A stretch of 64,000 nucleotides of DNA from Rhodocyclaceae bacterium. Lineage in GTDB: Bacteria; Pseudomonadota; Gammaproteobacteria; Burkholderiales; Rhodocyclaceae. Shown here one piece after another: positions 7,902-21,064 of the stretch. Position 1 is the first letter of the stretch, and every line of letters starts with the position of its first letter. Made by a program: the position numbers and the translations under genes. The stretch covers positions 496,001 to 560,000 of the forward strand of contig JADJEF010000020.1 in the NCBI GenBank assembly GCA_016702335.1, given 5' to 3'. The notes beneath the pieces are model-generated. The model had not been told where the DNA came from, did not search any database, and saw only the letters and a list, made by a program, of their open reading frames with translations.

Positions 7902-9289
7902 AGTCTCCCGAACTGCTGGCACCGGCAGGCAGCCTGCGCATGGTACGTACGGCGCTGGATTTCGGCGCCAATGCGATCTACGCCGGACAGCCGCGCTACA
8001 GCCTGCGCGTGCGCAACAACGAGTTTGGCAATCTCGACAAACTCGGTGAGGGCATCGCGCTTGCGCATGAGTGTGGCAGTCAATTTTTTGTCGTCAGCAA
8101 TATTTTTCCGCACAACGCCAAACTCAAAACCTATCTCGCCGACATGGCGCCGGTGATTGCACTCAAGCCCGATGCACTGATCATGGCCGACCCGGGGCTC
8201 ATGCTGATGATCAGGGAAACCTGGCCGGAGATGCCCATTCACCTGTCAGTACAAGCCAACACCGTCAATCATGCGGCGGTTCGTTTCTGGCACAGCGTGG
8301 GCGTCCGCCGGGTGATTCTGTCGCGTGAAATATCGCTCGACGATGTCGCCGAAATTCGTCAGCAATGCCCAGAGATGGAACTGGAAGTCTTTGTTCACGG
8401 GGCGTTGTGTATCGCGTACTCGGGGCGCTGTCTGCTCTCGGGTTATTTCAATCATCGCGACCCGAACCAGGGGAGCTGTACCAATTCGTGCCGTTGGAAG
8501 TACGAGGTACATGAAGGGGGAACGGATACGTCCACCAGCACCGCTTCATCTCTCGCTGCGTCACTACCGCGTCGCCCTGGCAGTTGCGGTGGCAGCGAAG
8601 CGTCGGCTATTCAACAGGCGGGAACAAGTCGCTCGGGCGACCCGCGAGATGCGGATGAGTTTCTGATTGAGGAAGAAACGCGCCCGGGGCAGTTGATGCC
8701 GATCGAGGAGGATGAGCATGGCACCTACATACTCAACTCCAAGGATCTGCGCGCCATTGAGCACGTGCATCGCCTGACGGAAATCGGCGTCGATTCCCTG
8801 AAGATCGAAGGGCGGACGAAATCTGCATACTACGTCGCCCGTACATGTCAATCGTATCGCAGGGCGATTGATGACGCGGTCGCGGGAAAACCCTTTGATG
8901 CGAAGCTGGTCGCCGGGCTTGAGAGCCTGGCAAACCGTGGCTACACCGGCGGCTTTTACGAAAGGCACCCCGATCAGGATTACCAGAACTATCTGCGCGG
9001 CGTATCTGAGTCGGCCGCCAGCCAGTATGTCGGCGACCTTGTCGGCTATAGCGAAGATGGCTTGGCCGAAATCGAAGTGAAAAATCGCTTTCGGGTCGGT
9101 GACAGGCTGGAACTTATCCATCCTGCAGGCAACACAGAGCATTTGATCGACGCACTGTGGTTGAAAACTCAACGCGCGGGCACGGAGGCACTATTTACAT
9201 CGGCACAAACGGCTCCCGGAAACGGGCACACCGTGCGGGTGGCCTTACCCGCAGGGCGGGTGGGAGCGTTTGTCGCCCGGAACGATTAG
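7898..9289 (+). CDS. trhP: tRNA uridine-34 hydroxylase TrhP (YegQ), U32 family
   Basis: 463 residues, homologous throughout to E. coli YegQ/TrhP, which makes 5-hydroxyuridine at the tRNA wobble position using prephenate. Motifs: ELLAPAGSLRM, AIYAGQPRYSLRVRNNEF, HLSVQANTVN, VFVHGALCIAYSGRCLLSGY, GSCTNSCRW, EDEHGTYILNSKDLRAI and SLKIEGRTKS. The conserved cysteines (in ALC, GRC, GSC and NSC) are present. Residues about 207-250, after CRWKYEVHEG, form a Ser/Ala/Gly-rich linker unlike E. coli and about a dozen residues longer. It overlaps the GST gene by 4 bp and ends one base before the convergent glutamine synthetase gene. Confidence 0.92.
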   Translation: MKSPELLAPAGSLRMVRTALDFGANAIYAGQPRYSLRVRNNEFGNLDKLGEGIALAHECGSQFFVVSNIFPHNAKLKTYLADMAPVIALKPDALIMADPGLMLMIRETWPEMPIHLSVQANTVNHAAVRFWHSVGVRRVILSREISLDDVAEIRQQCPEMELEVFVHGALCIAYSGRCLLSGYFNHRDPNQGSCTNSCRWKYEVHEGGTDTSTSTASSLAASLPRRPGSCGGSEASAIQQAGTSRSGDPRDADEFLIEEETRPGQLMPIEEDEHGTYILNSKDLRAIEHVHRLTEIGVDSLKIEGRTKSAYYVARTCQSYRRAIDDAVAGKPFDAKLVAGLESLANRGYTGGFYERHPDQDYQNYLRGVSESAASQYVGDLVGYSEDGLAEIEVKNRFRVGDRLELIHPAGNTEHLIDALWLKTQRAGTEALFTSAQTAPGNGHTVRVALPAGRVGAFVARND

Positions 9290-10633
9290 TCAGGCTTGAG
9301 GCGCGAGGAAGCGCCGCTCCCACGCGCTGATTTCGCGCAGGTAGCTGTCGTACTCTAACTCCTTGACCGCCAAATAGCCTTCTACAAACTTAGTCCCGAG
9401 CAATCGCGGGGCTGACTTGCTCGCCGCCATCAGGTCGTGAGCGACGATGAATGTCCTGGCGAGCTCATGAGAGTGATCGTAGGCGTTACCTTCCATAGGG
9501 CCGGTCGGAGCCAGCTTTTCCTCGATTCCTGCCAAGCCGGCTGCCAAGGTTGCAGCCAGTGCCAAATAGGGGTTCGCATCCGCACCGGCAATACGCGTCT
9601 CAACACGTCGCGCTGCCGGGCCACTTTTCGGGATGCGCAATCCGGCGGTGCGGTTGTCGTATCCCCAGTGCAGATTGATGGGGGCCTGGCTGTTGATGAC
9701 GTAGCGTCGATAGGAATTGGTGAAGGGCGCGAAAATAAGCATCAAATCTGGCAAATAGGCCTGTAGTCCGCCAATGAAGTGCAAAAAACGCTCGCTGGCG
9801 CTGCCGTCAGCATTACTGAAAATGTTGTTGCCGGAGGCGTCGACGATACTCTTGTGCAAATGCATCGAACTTCCTGCTTCCCCCTGAATTGGCTTGGCCA
9901 TGAACACGGCATTCAAGCCGTGCTTGAGCGCGACTTCCTTGGCGGCGTACTTGAACAAAAACGCTTGGTCAGCGACAACGACCGGGTCACCATGCATCAG
10001 ATTGATCTCGTACTGAGTTATACCGGCCTCATGAATCCATGTATCTCCGGCAACCTTAAGTGAGTCGAGTGCGGCGTGAAACTCATCCCAGAAGGGGGCC
10101 AATTCGTTCAGCATGTTCAAGCTGAACGCCGACTGCCCAACCTCGGCGCGCCCGCCCCGTGTCACGGGTGGCGCTAGGGGTTGCGTTGGGTCAGTATTCG
10201 CCGCCGTAATATAGAACTCGAGCTCCGGTGCTACCACCGGGGTAAGGCCAATGCGCGCATATCGCCCCAACACCGTCTTGAGGACTGACCGAGGGGCAAA
10301 CGGACACAGTTCGCCGCTTAGCTCATAGCAGTCATGAATAGCCATGTAGCGTGGCACGGTACTCCACGGCACCTTCTTTACTGTTGTGTAGTCAGGAAGG
10401 AGCCGCACATCCGGATCTGTCTGCGGAAAAATATCCGCGTCTGAATACTCCCCGGTAATGCATTGCATTGGTATCGCTTGAGCGATCCGTAATTCGTTAC
10501 CCCGGGCAAAACTCGCCGCCGGCATGAGCTTTCCACGCGGATAGCCGGACACATCCGGGAATATGCACTCAATGTCCCGAACGCCCTGATCGTGAAAAGC
10601 TTGAGTAAGACCGGCAAGCACGTCGGAAGTCAT
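9290..10633 (-). CDS. Glutamine synthetase family protein (PuuA-like)
   Basis: 447 residues with the GS beta-grasp and catalytic domains. Active-site motifs are VVAPELEFYI (metal-binding Glu), FMAKPIQGEAGSSMHLHKS (ATP/metal), NSYRRYV and WGYDNRTAGLRIP (glutamate/phosphate binding), and VETRIAGADANPYLALAA. It resembles gamma-glutamylputrescine synthetase (PuuA) more than GlnA: it is shorter, lacks the GlnA adenylylation loop, and has the NSYRR and NR(T)xxLRIP pattern. The substrate could be a polyamine or another amine; that is inference. The ATG at 10633 is chosen because the longer frame would run into the rRNA terminator. It is transcribed from downstream of the rRNA operon. Confidence 0.85.
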   Translation of the reverse strand: MTSDVLAGLTQAFHDQGVRDIECIFPDVSGYPRGKLMPAASFARGNELRIAQAIPMQCITGEYSDADIFPQTDPDVRLLPDYTTVKKVPWSTVPRYMAIHDCYELSGELCPFAPRSVLKTVLGRYARIGLTPVVAPELEFYITAANTDPTQPLAPPVTRGGRAEVGQSAFSLNMLNELAPFWDEFHAALDSLKVAGDTWIHEAGITQYEINLMHGDPVVVADQAFLFKYAAKEVALKHGLNAVFMAKPIQGEAGSSMHLHKSIVDASGNNIFSNADGSASERFLHFIGGLQAYLPDLMLIFAPFTNSYRRYVINSQAPINLHWGYDNRTAGLRIPKSGPAARRVETRIAGADANPYLALAATLAAGLAGIEEKLAPTGPMEGNAYDHSHELARTFIVAHDLMAASKSAPRLLGTKFVEGYLAVKELEYDSYLREISAWERRFLAPQA

Positions 10634-10686
10634 GATTAATTCCTGGATAAGTAAGGTTACGGGACAGAGCGGGGGCACAAAGCCAA

Positions 10687-10716
10687 ACGCCCCTGACTCT
10701 GAGGAGTGAGGGGCGT
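10687..10716 (-). terminator. Intrinsic terminator of the rRNA operon
   Basis: A 12-13 bp stem (ACGCCCCTGACTC with GAGTGAGGGGCGT) and a 4-nt loop, followed on the minus strand by TTTGGCTTTG. It lies 17 bp beyond the 5S gene. Confidence 0.8.
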
Positions 10717-10733
10717 GGGGCTGTAGGGAAGTC

Positions 10734-10843
10734 TGGCGTTGACCTACTTTCTCGCACGGAGTGTGCAATATCATCGGCGCGGAGGCGTTTCACGGTCCTG
10801 TTCGGGATGGGAAGGGGTGGTTCCACCTTGCTATGGACACCAG
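10734..10843 (-). rRNA. rrf: 5S ribosomal RNA
   Basis: On the minus strand it carries the 5S core CCCATCCCGAACAGG and the closing AGAAAGTAGGTCAACGCC. The terminal stem TGGTGTCC/GGTCAACGCCA fits. Ends are estimated to within a few bases. Confidence 0.93.
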
Positions 10844-10997
10844 ACTAAAAGGGGCGTGACGTGGGGGTCGCCGGTATTGCTTGAGGGACGGCACACGTCA
10901 CAAAGTTCGGAAGAAGTATAAGTTAGTTGGGTGGTGATTGGTATCACAGAGGTCTTGCGCGGTCTCAGGTTTTGGGAATCTGAAGCGCGTTGTTATA

Positions 10998-13881
<2,884 letters not shown>

Positions 13882-14054
13882 CTATAACAATGAACTCCAG
13901 TTTCCTGAATTTCCTGCTTAGGACTGCATCAAGTCACTCTGTTTTGTTTGCGCTTTTCTACGCCGGTTCAAAGACTAGAAAAGCACGAAGATACAATCAC
14001 AACCCATGTCACTGCCCATTCCTGGACAATGCCATTTACTTTACTTCTTCCGAA

Positions 14055-14066
14055 TTTTTAAAGAAC
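14055..14066 (-). promoter_or_regulatory. boxA antitermination site in the tRNA-23S spacer
   Basis: GTTCTTTAAAAA on the minus strand, about 170 nt before 23S. The same 12-mer occurs in the rRNA leader. This matches the duplicated boxA arrangement of proteobacterial rRNA operons. Confidence 0.6.
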
Positions 14067-14144
14067 AACCAAATCTAAGCAGCCGCTTGTGTTCAACACA
14101 GCGGTTACTGAATGACGCTTTACGCCGTTCAGTAACAACTTTAT

Positions 14145-14220
14145 TGGTGGAGGATGACGGGATCGAACCGACGACCCCCTGCTTGCAAAGCAGGTGCTCT
14201 CCCCAGCTGAGCTAATCCCC
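14145..14220 (-). tRNA. tRNA-Ala(TGC)
   Basis: 76-nt cloverleaf including encoded CCA. Anticodon loop TTTGCAA gives TGC. The T-arm is GTCGGTTCGATCCCGTC. It sits in the 16S-23S spacer, 3' of tRNA-Ile. Confidence 0.96.
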
Positions 14221-14230
14221 GTGATGCGCG

Positions 14231-14307
14231 TGGTGGGTCTGGATGGGTTCGAACCATCGACCCCCGCCTTATCAAGACGGTGCTCTAACCAGCTGAGCTA
14301 CAGACCC
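14231..14307 (-). tRNA. tRNA-Ile(GAT)
   Basis: 77-nt cloverleaf including encoded CCA. Acceptor GGGTCTG/CAGACCC, anticodon stem CGTCTTGATAAGGCG with anticodon GAT. It is the first tRNA after 16S. Confidence 0.96.
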
Positions 14308-14360
14308 GCTGTCTGGCTGTAACAACCGATAGGTTGTAGGTGCTTACAAGGCTTACGCTC

Positions 14361-15897
<1,537 letters not shown>

Positions 15898-16119
15898 ATC
15901 TCTGTTTAAACTCACTCAAACGAAAATCAGAGGTCAATTTCTTAACCTTACTGTGTTTCTCGTGTAAGTGTTTGCTTCATTTTATTTAGCTCGATAATGG
16001 CAGATCTGACTCGCATCAGACCAGCAGGTTTTTACCCACCACAGCAGCGCCTTCGATCTCGGCACCACCACTCACCACTACCTCAGCCTCGCAAACACCT
16101 ACACCTATCGGTTGTTTGG

Positions 16120-16131
16120 TTTTTAAAGAAC
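16120..16131 (-). promoter_or_regulatory. boxA antitermination site in the rRNA leader
   Basis: GTTCTTTAAAAA on the minus strand, between the promoter and 16S. It is identical to the spacer copy at 14055. Confidence 0.6.
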
Positions 16132-16168
16132 TGCTGCAAAACTTATGTTGTGCAACGAAGAGGGCCGA

Positions 16169-16196
16169 ATTATACGGATCGTTTCCCGTTCGTCAA
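16169..16196 (-). promoter_or_regulatory. rRNA operon promoter
   Basis: Minus strand: -35 TTGACG, 16-bp spacer, perfect -10 TATAAT, about 270 bp before the 16S gene. A GC-rich segment follows the -10. The stretch 15898-16234 holds this promoter and the boxA leader, and no gene. Confidence 0.85.
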
Positions 16197-16234
16197 CTAC
16201 TTGCTGCAAGTTTTTTCTTGAAGCCCCTATCGCC

Positions 16235-17449
16235 TCAACTTAACACCGTGACGCGCATGAATTTTCGCTTTCCTACTTGAATGACTGCAGGCTCCCCTAC
16301 AGCAAGCTCAATTGATCGATCAGCCACTCTCTGACCGTTTACCTTTACTGCTCCAGAGTCTATCAAGCGCAATGCCTCGGAGGTGCTTGTCGTTAATCCC
16401 GAATTTTTCAGCACATTAGCTAACGGCCCTTTGGGGACCGAGACTTCTGCGATGTCAGCGGGAATCTCGCCGCGCTGAAAGCGTGACTCAAACGCATCCT
16501 TGGCATTTTCAGCGGCGAGTTTGGAATGGAAACGCTCGACGATCTCTAGCGCCAAACTTACCTTAATGTTTCGTGGATTTTCTCCGTCCAAAACTGAGTT
16601 CTTCAGCGAGAAAATCTCATCAACACCCCTGAATGAAAGTAAGTCAAAGTAGCGCCACATGAGTTCATCAGAGATTGACATCAACTTACCAAACATATCA
16701 TTTGGTTCGTCGGTAATCCCGACATAGTTCCCCAGTGACTTGGACATTTTGTTAATGCCGTCCAACCCCTCAAGCAACGGGACCGTACCAATGCACTGAG
16801 GCGCTTGACCAAAATGCTTTTGTAGCTCTCTGCCCACCAAAAGATTGAAACGCTGATCGGTTCCTCCGAACTCCATGTCGGCTTTAAGTGCCACAGAGTC
16901 GTAACCTTGGCAGAGCGGATATAGAAATTCGTGAATCGCAATCGGCTGATTTCCACGAAAGCGTTTTGCAAAGTCGTCCCGCTCAAGCACCCGGGCAACT
17001 GTATAGGTTGATGCTAGCTTGATCATGCCGGCAGCACCAAGAGTTTCAAACCAAGCAGAGTTAAAGACAACCTCAGTTCTTTCTGCGTCCAAAATCTTGA
17101 ACACCTGAGCCTGATAGGTTTTGGAATTTTCCACAATTTGCTCTCGGCTCAGCGGCGGGCGTGTTGCATTTTTTCCAGTCGGATCACCGATCATTCCCGT
17201 AAAGTCTCCGATAAGAAACATCACATGATGGCCAAGATCCTGCAGATGACGCAGCTTGTTTATTAGAACCGTGTGTCCAAGATGGAGATCCGGCGCTGTC
17301 GGATCAAACCCGGCTTTGATCCGAAGCGGCCTTCCGGTTTTTAGCTTCTCCACCAACTCTGCTTCAATCAACAAGTCATCAAGACCACGCTTAATCCGAG
17401 TTACTTGTTCTTCCAGACACATCATCGACAGTAATCCTGTAGGGTCCAT
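16235..17449 (-). CDS. tyrS: Tyrosyl-tRNA synthetase
   Basis: 404-residue class I aminoacyl-tRNA synthetase. The HIGH signature appears as HLGH in PTAPDLHLGHTVLINKL, KMSKS in GINKMSKSLGNYVG, with a C-terminal S4 RNA-binding domain (LTTSTSEALRLIDSGAVKVNG). The start is uncertain: no Shine-Dalgarno precedes the ATG at 17449, while AGGA precedes an in-frame ATG at 17425 (MMCLEEQ) by 9 nt. It lies directly upstream of the rRNA promoter and behind a strong terminator that separates it from erpA. Confidence 0.95.
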   Translation of the reverse strand: MDPTGLLSMMCLEEQVTRIKRGLDDLLIEAELVEKLKTGRPLRIKAGFDPTAPDLHLGHTVLINKLRHLQDLGHHVMFLIGDFTGMIGDPTGKNATRPPLSREQIVENSKTYQAQVFKILDAERTEVVFNSAWFETLGAAGMIKLASTYTVARVLERDDFAKRFRGNQPIAIHEFLYPLCQGYDSVALKADMEFGGTDQRFNLLVGRELQKHFGQAPQCIGTVPLLEGLDGINKMSKSLGNYVGITDEPNDMFGKLMSISDELMWRYFDLLSFRGVDEIFSLKNSVLDGENPRNIKVSLALEIVERFHSKLAAENAKDAFESRFQRGEIPADIAEVSVPKGPLANVLKNSGLTTSTSEALRLIDSGAVKVNGQRVADRSIELAVGEPAVIQVGKRKFMRVTVLS

Positions 17450-17483
17450 CGTCAGCTTAAGAAAGTGCCATCTGGGATGACCG

Positions 17484-17526
17484 AAAATGGCAACGCCAAC
17501 CCATCAAGGGTTGGCGTTGCCATTTT
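17484..17526 (-). terminator. Intrinsic terminator after erpA
   Basis: A perfect 19-bp hairpin (AAAATGGCAACGCCAACCC, 5-nt loop, reverse complement) with T runs on both sides, so it could work in both directions. It lies between erpA and tyrS. Confidence 0.9.
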
Positions 17527-17541
17527 AAATTTTTTGAGAGG

Positions 17542-17892
17542 CTAGGCCGAGAATGAAGACCCACAACCACATGTGCTCGCCGCATTGGGATTCTTGATCA
17601 CGAACTGTGATCCTTCCAGCCCCTCAGAGTAATCAATCTCGGCACCCACGAGATACTGGTAGCTCATTGGGTCGACAAGCAGCGTGACGCCCTCTTTCTG
17701 AACGGCCGTGTCATCTTCATTGGCAACCTCGTCAAACGTAAAGCCATACTGAAAGCCGGAGCAACCGCCTCCGGTAACAAATACTCTCAACTTCAACTCC
17801 GGATTGCCCTCCTCAACAATCAACTCCTTGACTTTTGCGACGGCGGAAGCAGTAAAGGCAAACGGGGTAGGCAATTCTGTCGGGGCATTCAT
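17542..17892 (-). CDS. erpA: Iron-sulfur cluster insertion protein ErpA
   Basis: 116-residue A-type Fe-S carrier. The three conserved cysteines are in GGGCSGFQYGF and near the C-terminus in STCGCGSSF. It delivers [4Fe-4S] clusters to apoproteins such as the isoprenoid enzymes IspG/IspH in E. coli. Length is normal. It is the last gene of the argC-DUF6776-bactofilin-erpA run and is followed by a perfect terminator hairpin. Confidence 0.95.
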   Translation of the reverse strand: MNAPTELPTPFAFTASAVAKVKELIVEEGNPELKLRVFVTGGGCSGFQYGFTFDEVANEDDTAVQKEGVTLLVDPMSYQYLVGAEIDYSEGLEGSQFVIKNPNAASTCGCGSSFSA

Positions 17893-17975
17893 TCAAGTCT
17901 CCTAGCGGTCAGAGGGTGATCAGTAAAGTAAGCCCTAGGTTAGGCCAGTTACCGGATAAATCAAGCAGCAAAATT

Positions 17976-18377
17976 TCACTTGCTTGAGGCTAGCTTCAAT
18001 TCAACCGACTTGACGTTTTGTCCTTGGTGGATGAGTCGCCCCTGGACAACGGCACCTAAATGCATTTCAACTCGGCTGTACTCCACATCACCCGTGACCT
18101 TTGCTTTGGGTTGAAGCTCAAGAAACTCTGATGCTTGTACCGGACCTGTAACTGCGCCATTGATGACCAAGTGTGTCACGCGGATTTGCCCCTCGACCTT
18201 GGCGTGTTCGCTAATTACCAAGGTACTGGGAATACCCTCGGAGGCAAAAATATTACCTTTGATTTCACCATCGACGCGCAAACCTCCGGAAAACTGGACA
18301 TCGCCCGAAATGATTGTTCCCGCGCCAATCAGAGTGTCGATCTTAGTCTGCGGCTTGTGTGATTTTGCTCCGAACAT
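17976..18377 (-). CDS. Bactofilin
   Basis: 133 residues of beta-helical repeat typical of bactofilins (DUF583): IDTLIGAGTIISGDVQFSGGLRVDGEIKGNI and following rungs (start IDTLIGAGTIISGDVQ). These proteins polymerise without nucleotide into membrane-associated filaments that position cell-wall or polar factors. There is no membrane segment, as usual. The gene is 8 bp downstream of the coiled-coil membrane protein, an arrangement that suggests the two work together; that is inference. Confidence 0.93.
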   Translation of the reverse strand: MFGAKSHKPQTKIDTLIGAGTIISGDVQFSGGLRVDGEIKGNIFASEGIPSTLVISEHAKVEGQIRVTHLVINGAVTGPVQASEFLELQPKAKVTGDVEYSRVEMHLGAVVQGRLIHQGQNVKSVELKLASSK

Positions 18378-18385
18378 GTCTTCCC

Positions 18386-19123
18386 CTATTTTTTCGTAAC
18401 ATTAAACAGTTGGGTTGCTCGCGTCTGACCGCCCTCGATCAACTTAGCTTCTACCGCCTCGAGAACGCCTTGTCCGGGCAAAGCAAACTTACCATCTACC
18501 CGCTTGAAAAAGCGAAACTGAATCGGATAGGACAAGCTACCATCTTTCCCTGACTGAGAAACTATGTCAAGACGTTCACCGGTTCTTACCGATAGAACAA
18601 GCTCAAGTCGCCCCGTGAAGTTACGTTCTCCGGCACTTCCGGATTTCGTCGCGAGAAGTCGATATTGAAATACACGGGGATCATCGGTGCCGAGAACCTC
18701 GAATCGGCTGATTGAAAGACTAGGAATGGCATGCTCGTTGCCTGCCAGACTCTCAAAAACGGCAAGCTCGGATTTTAACTTTGCATTTTCTTCTTCGAGA
18801 CTCTTTACTGCTACGGTCAATTGCTCTTGAACTGTTTTCTCCATTTGAAGCTTGGCAACGCTCGAGTCAGCGATGGATGTCACTTCAGCAAGCTCTTGTC
18901 GTAAACGGGTAACCTCACCTTGAAGCTCCAGCAACTGCTCACCACTCTGGCTCTTGTCAAAACCAGCAAAACGACGACCTGCATCATAGATCCACCCAGC
19001 CAAGGCAAGCGCGACCGCCGAGAGAAGCAACACCGACAAAACGCGCCAGTGCAGAGGCATTTCTGGGCGAACCGACACCTTTGCCGAACGCACACCAATG
19101 CGTCGACGAATAGCTCTAAGCAT
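18386..19123 (-). CDS. Membrane-anchored coiled-coil protein (DUF6776-like)
   Basis: 245 residues: a basic N-terminus, one transmembrane helix at about 30-50 (LSVLLLSAVALALAGWIY), a coiled coil at about 60-125 (LLELQGEVTRLRQELAEV onward), then a C-terminal beta-rich domain outside the membrane. The ATG at 19123 overlaps the argC stop as TGATG, which decides the start against the longer frame. It sits between argC and a bactofilin, as in other betaproteobacteria. A role in anchoring or modulating the bactofilin at the envelope is plausible but unproven. Confidence 0.8.
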   Translation of the reverse strand: MLRAIRRRIGVRSAKVSVRPEMPLHWRVLSVLLLSAVALALAGWIYDAGRRFAGFDKSQSGEQLLELQGEVTRLRQELAEVTSIADSSVAKLQMEKTVQEQLTVAVKSLEEENAKLKSELAVFESLAGNEHAIPSLSISRFEVLGTDDPRVFQYRLLATKSGSAGERNFTGRLELVLSVRTGERLDIVSQSGKDGSLSYPIQFRFFKRVDGKFALPGQGVLEAVEAKLIEGGQTRATQLFNVTKK

Positions 19124-20157
19124 CAAGGAAGAAGCGCGGGAGCATTGAGCCCAGCGCACTCATCCAATGAAAACATTATGTTCATGTTTTGTATCGCCTG
19201 ACCTGCTGCTCCTTTAACCAAGTTGTCGATTACCGAGAGAACCACCACCACATCGCTTTGGGGTACTCGGTGAACGGCAATACGACAAAAGTTTCCTGCG
19301 CGGACATGCCGTGTCTCAGGGTGGCTGCCTTCGGGCAGTACATCTACAAAGGGCTCAGTCGCGTAACGTTCCTCGAAGAGCTTCTGATAATCAACGTCTT
19401 TGATCAGTCGCGCGTAAAGCGTTGCGTGTATTCCACGCACCATCGGTGTCAGATGCGGCACAAACACCAAACTCACATCTGACTTTGAGGCCGCCGAGAG
19501 GCCCTGTTTGATTTCGGGCAGGTGTCGATGCCCAGCCACCCCGTAGGCTTTGAAGTTATCCGATGCCTCGGCAAAGAGTATGTGAGTCTCCGCCTTTCTT
19601 CCCGCCCCAGACACGCCGGACTTCACATCCGCAATCAAAGTGCTTGCGTTGACAACACCCGCTTCCAGCAAGGGTATAAATCCGAGCTGGGTAGCGGTGG
19701 GATAGCATCCCGGATTAGCAACCAGTTGTGCATCTTTGATAAGCGCCCGATTGACTTCTGGCAGCCCGTAAACCGCGCGAGAAACCCAGTCAGGACTGGA
19801 GTGACGCATTCCGTACCAGCGCTCCCAATCAGGTACATCTCTCAGGCGAAAGTCAGCCGCGAGGTCGACCACGCGCACACCGTTATCCAAGAGGGTCGGC
19901 GCGTCTTTCATGGCAACACCATTCGGAGTCGCAAAGAAGACCAGATCACACTGAGTTAGGCGCTCGTCTGCCGGGTCAAGAAAAGGAATATCTAGCCAAC
20001 CACGCAGATTGGGAAACACCTCCGCCACAGGTCGGCCCGCCTCCTGACGCGAGGTAATCGCGTGAATTTCCACGTCCGGATGTTGCACCAGAAGGCGAAG
20101 CAATTCCACCCCGGTGTAGCCGGTTCCACCTACGATTCCGATCTTGATCTTGCCCAT
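19123..20157 (-). CDS. argC: N-acetyl-gamma-glutamyl-phosphate reductase
   Basis: 344-residue NADPH-dependent enzyme, third step of arginine synthesis. Motifs: IGIVGGTGYTGVELLRLL (nucleotide fold), FFATPNGVAM, LAADFRL, the catalytic cysteine in VANPGCYPTA, and GVAGHRHLPEI. The start is set at ATG 20157 (MGKIKIGIVGG); the frame is open further, but that part crosses the rpsI terminator. It begins the argC-DUF6776-bactofilin-erpA run. Confidence 0.96.
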   Translation of the reverse strand: MGKIKIGIVGGTGYTGVELLRLLVQHPDVEIHAITSRQEAGRPVAEVFPNLRGWLDIPFLDPADERLTQCDLVFFATPNGVAMKDAPTLLDNGVRVVDLAADFRLRDVPDWERWYGMRHSSPDWVSRAVYGLPEVNRALIKDAQLVANPGCYPTATQLGFIPLLEAGVVNASTLIADVKSGVSGAGRKAETHILFAEASDNFKAYGVAGHRHLPEIKQGLSAASKSDVSLVFVPHLTPMVRGIHATLYARLIKDVDYQKLFEERYATEPFVDVLPEGSHPETRHVRAGNFCRIAVHRVPQSDVVVVLSVIDNLVKGAAGQAIQNMNIMFSLDECAGLNAPALLP

Positions 20158-20184
20158 CTCGCTTCTCCAGTTGTAGGTACAGAC

Positions 20185-20213
20185 AAAAAAACCGCCCATG
20201 GGCGGTTTTTTTT
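20185..20213 (-). terminator. Intrinsic terminator after rpsI
   Basis: The hairpin ACCGCCC-AT-GGGCGGT is flanked by A7 and T8, so it can act both ways. It ends the rplM-rpsI operon just before argC. Confidence 0.9.
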
Positions 20214-20233
20214 GATTTCCCGCGAGCGCATTT

Positions 20234-20626
20234 TTAGCGCTTAGAGAACTGCTTTCTTCTACGTGCCTTGCGCAGGCCAACCTTTTTCCGCTCAACTTCG
20301 CGCGCATCACGAGTGACGAACCCAGCGCTTGACAAAGCGGGTTTCAGCGTTGCGTCGTATTCAATCAGCGCGCGCGTAATGCCGTGCCTGACAGCACCCG
20401 CTTGGCCAGACTCGCCACCACCAGCGACGTTCACAAGAATATCAAATGTGCCAGTGTGTTGGGTAAGTTCCAGAGGCTGTCGTACAACCATGCGTCCGGT
20501 CTCACGCGAAAAAAACTCGTCGACTGGCTTATCGTTAACCATGAACTTCCCGCTGCCTGAGCGCATAAATACGCGCGCGACAGATGTTTTGCGACGGCCG
20601 GTGCCGTAATACTGAGTCACTGCCAC
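20234..20626 (-). CDS. rpsI: 30S ribosomal protein S9
   Basis: 130 residues, the usual length. It begins YYGTGRRKTSVARVFMRSGSG and ends with the basic tail KKVGLRKARRRKQFSKR that reaches the P-site tRNA. It is 9 bp downstream of rplM, its universal partner. Confidence 0.98.
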   Translation of the reverse strand: MAVTQYYGTGRRKTSVARVFMRSGSGKFMVNDKPVDEFFSRETGRMVVRQPLELTQHTGTFDILVNVAGGGESGQAGAVRHGITRALIEYDATLKPALSSAGFVTRDAREVERKKVGLRKARRRKQFSKR

Positions 20627-20635
20627 TATAGCTCC

Positions 20636-21064
20636 TTAAATTTCCAGTGCCTTCGGCTGCTGGGCCGAATGCGGATGCGCCGTACCGGCGTAGCACTTCA
20701 TTTTCTTGATCATCGCATAGCCCAAGGGACCTTTGGGCAACATTCCCTTTACGGCCTTCTCAAGAATTCGACCGGGGAAACGTTGCTGCAACTTGATAAA
20801 GTTGGTCTCGTAAATGCCGCCAGGGTAGCCTGAGTGACGATAGTACTTTTTGTCTTGGGCCTTGTTGCCAGTGACCTTGATCTTGTCGACATTGACAACA
20901 ACGATATAGTCACCAGTATCAACGTGGGGGGTAAATTCGGCCTTGTGCTTACCACGCAGGCGATGGGCGATCTCGGCTGCCAGACGGCCGAGAACCTTGT
21001 CCGTCGCATCGACGACGAACCAATCGCGCTGTACTTCGTGCGACTTGGCGGAGAAGGTTTTCAT
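20636..21064 (-). CDS. rplM: 50S ribosomal protein L13
   Basis: 142 residues, the usual length. Motifs: WFVVDATDKVLGRLAAEIA, LRGKHKAEFTPHVDTGD, YRHSGYPGG and MLPKGPLGYAM. It starts the rplM-rpsI operon; its promoter must lie in the 470-bp gap upstream. Confidence 0.98.
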   Translation of the reverse strand: MKTFSAKSHEVQRDWFVVDATDKVLGRLAAEIAHRLRGKHKAEFTPHVDTGDYIVVVNVDKIKVTGNKAQDKKYYRHSGYPGGIYETNFIKLQQRFPGRILEKAVKGMLPKGPLGYAMIKKMKCYAGTAHPHSAQQPKALEI

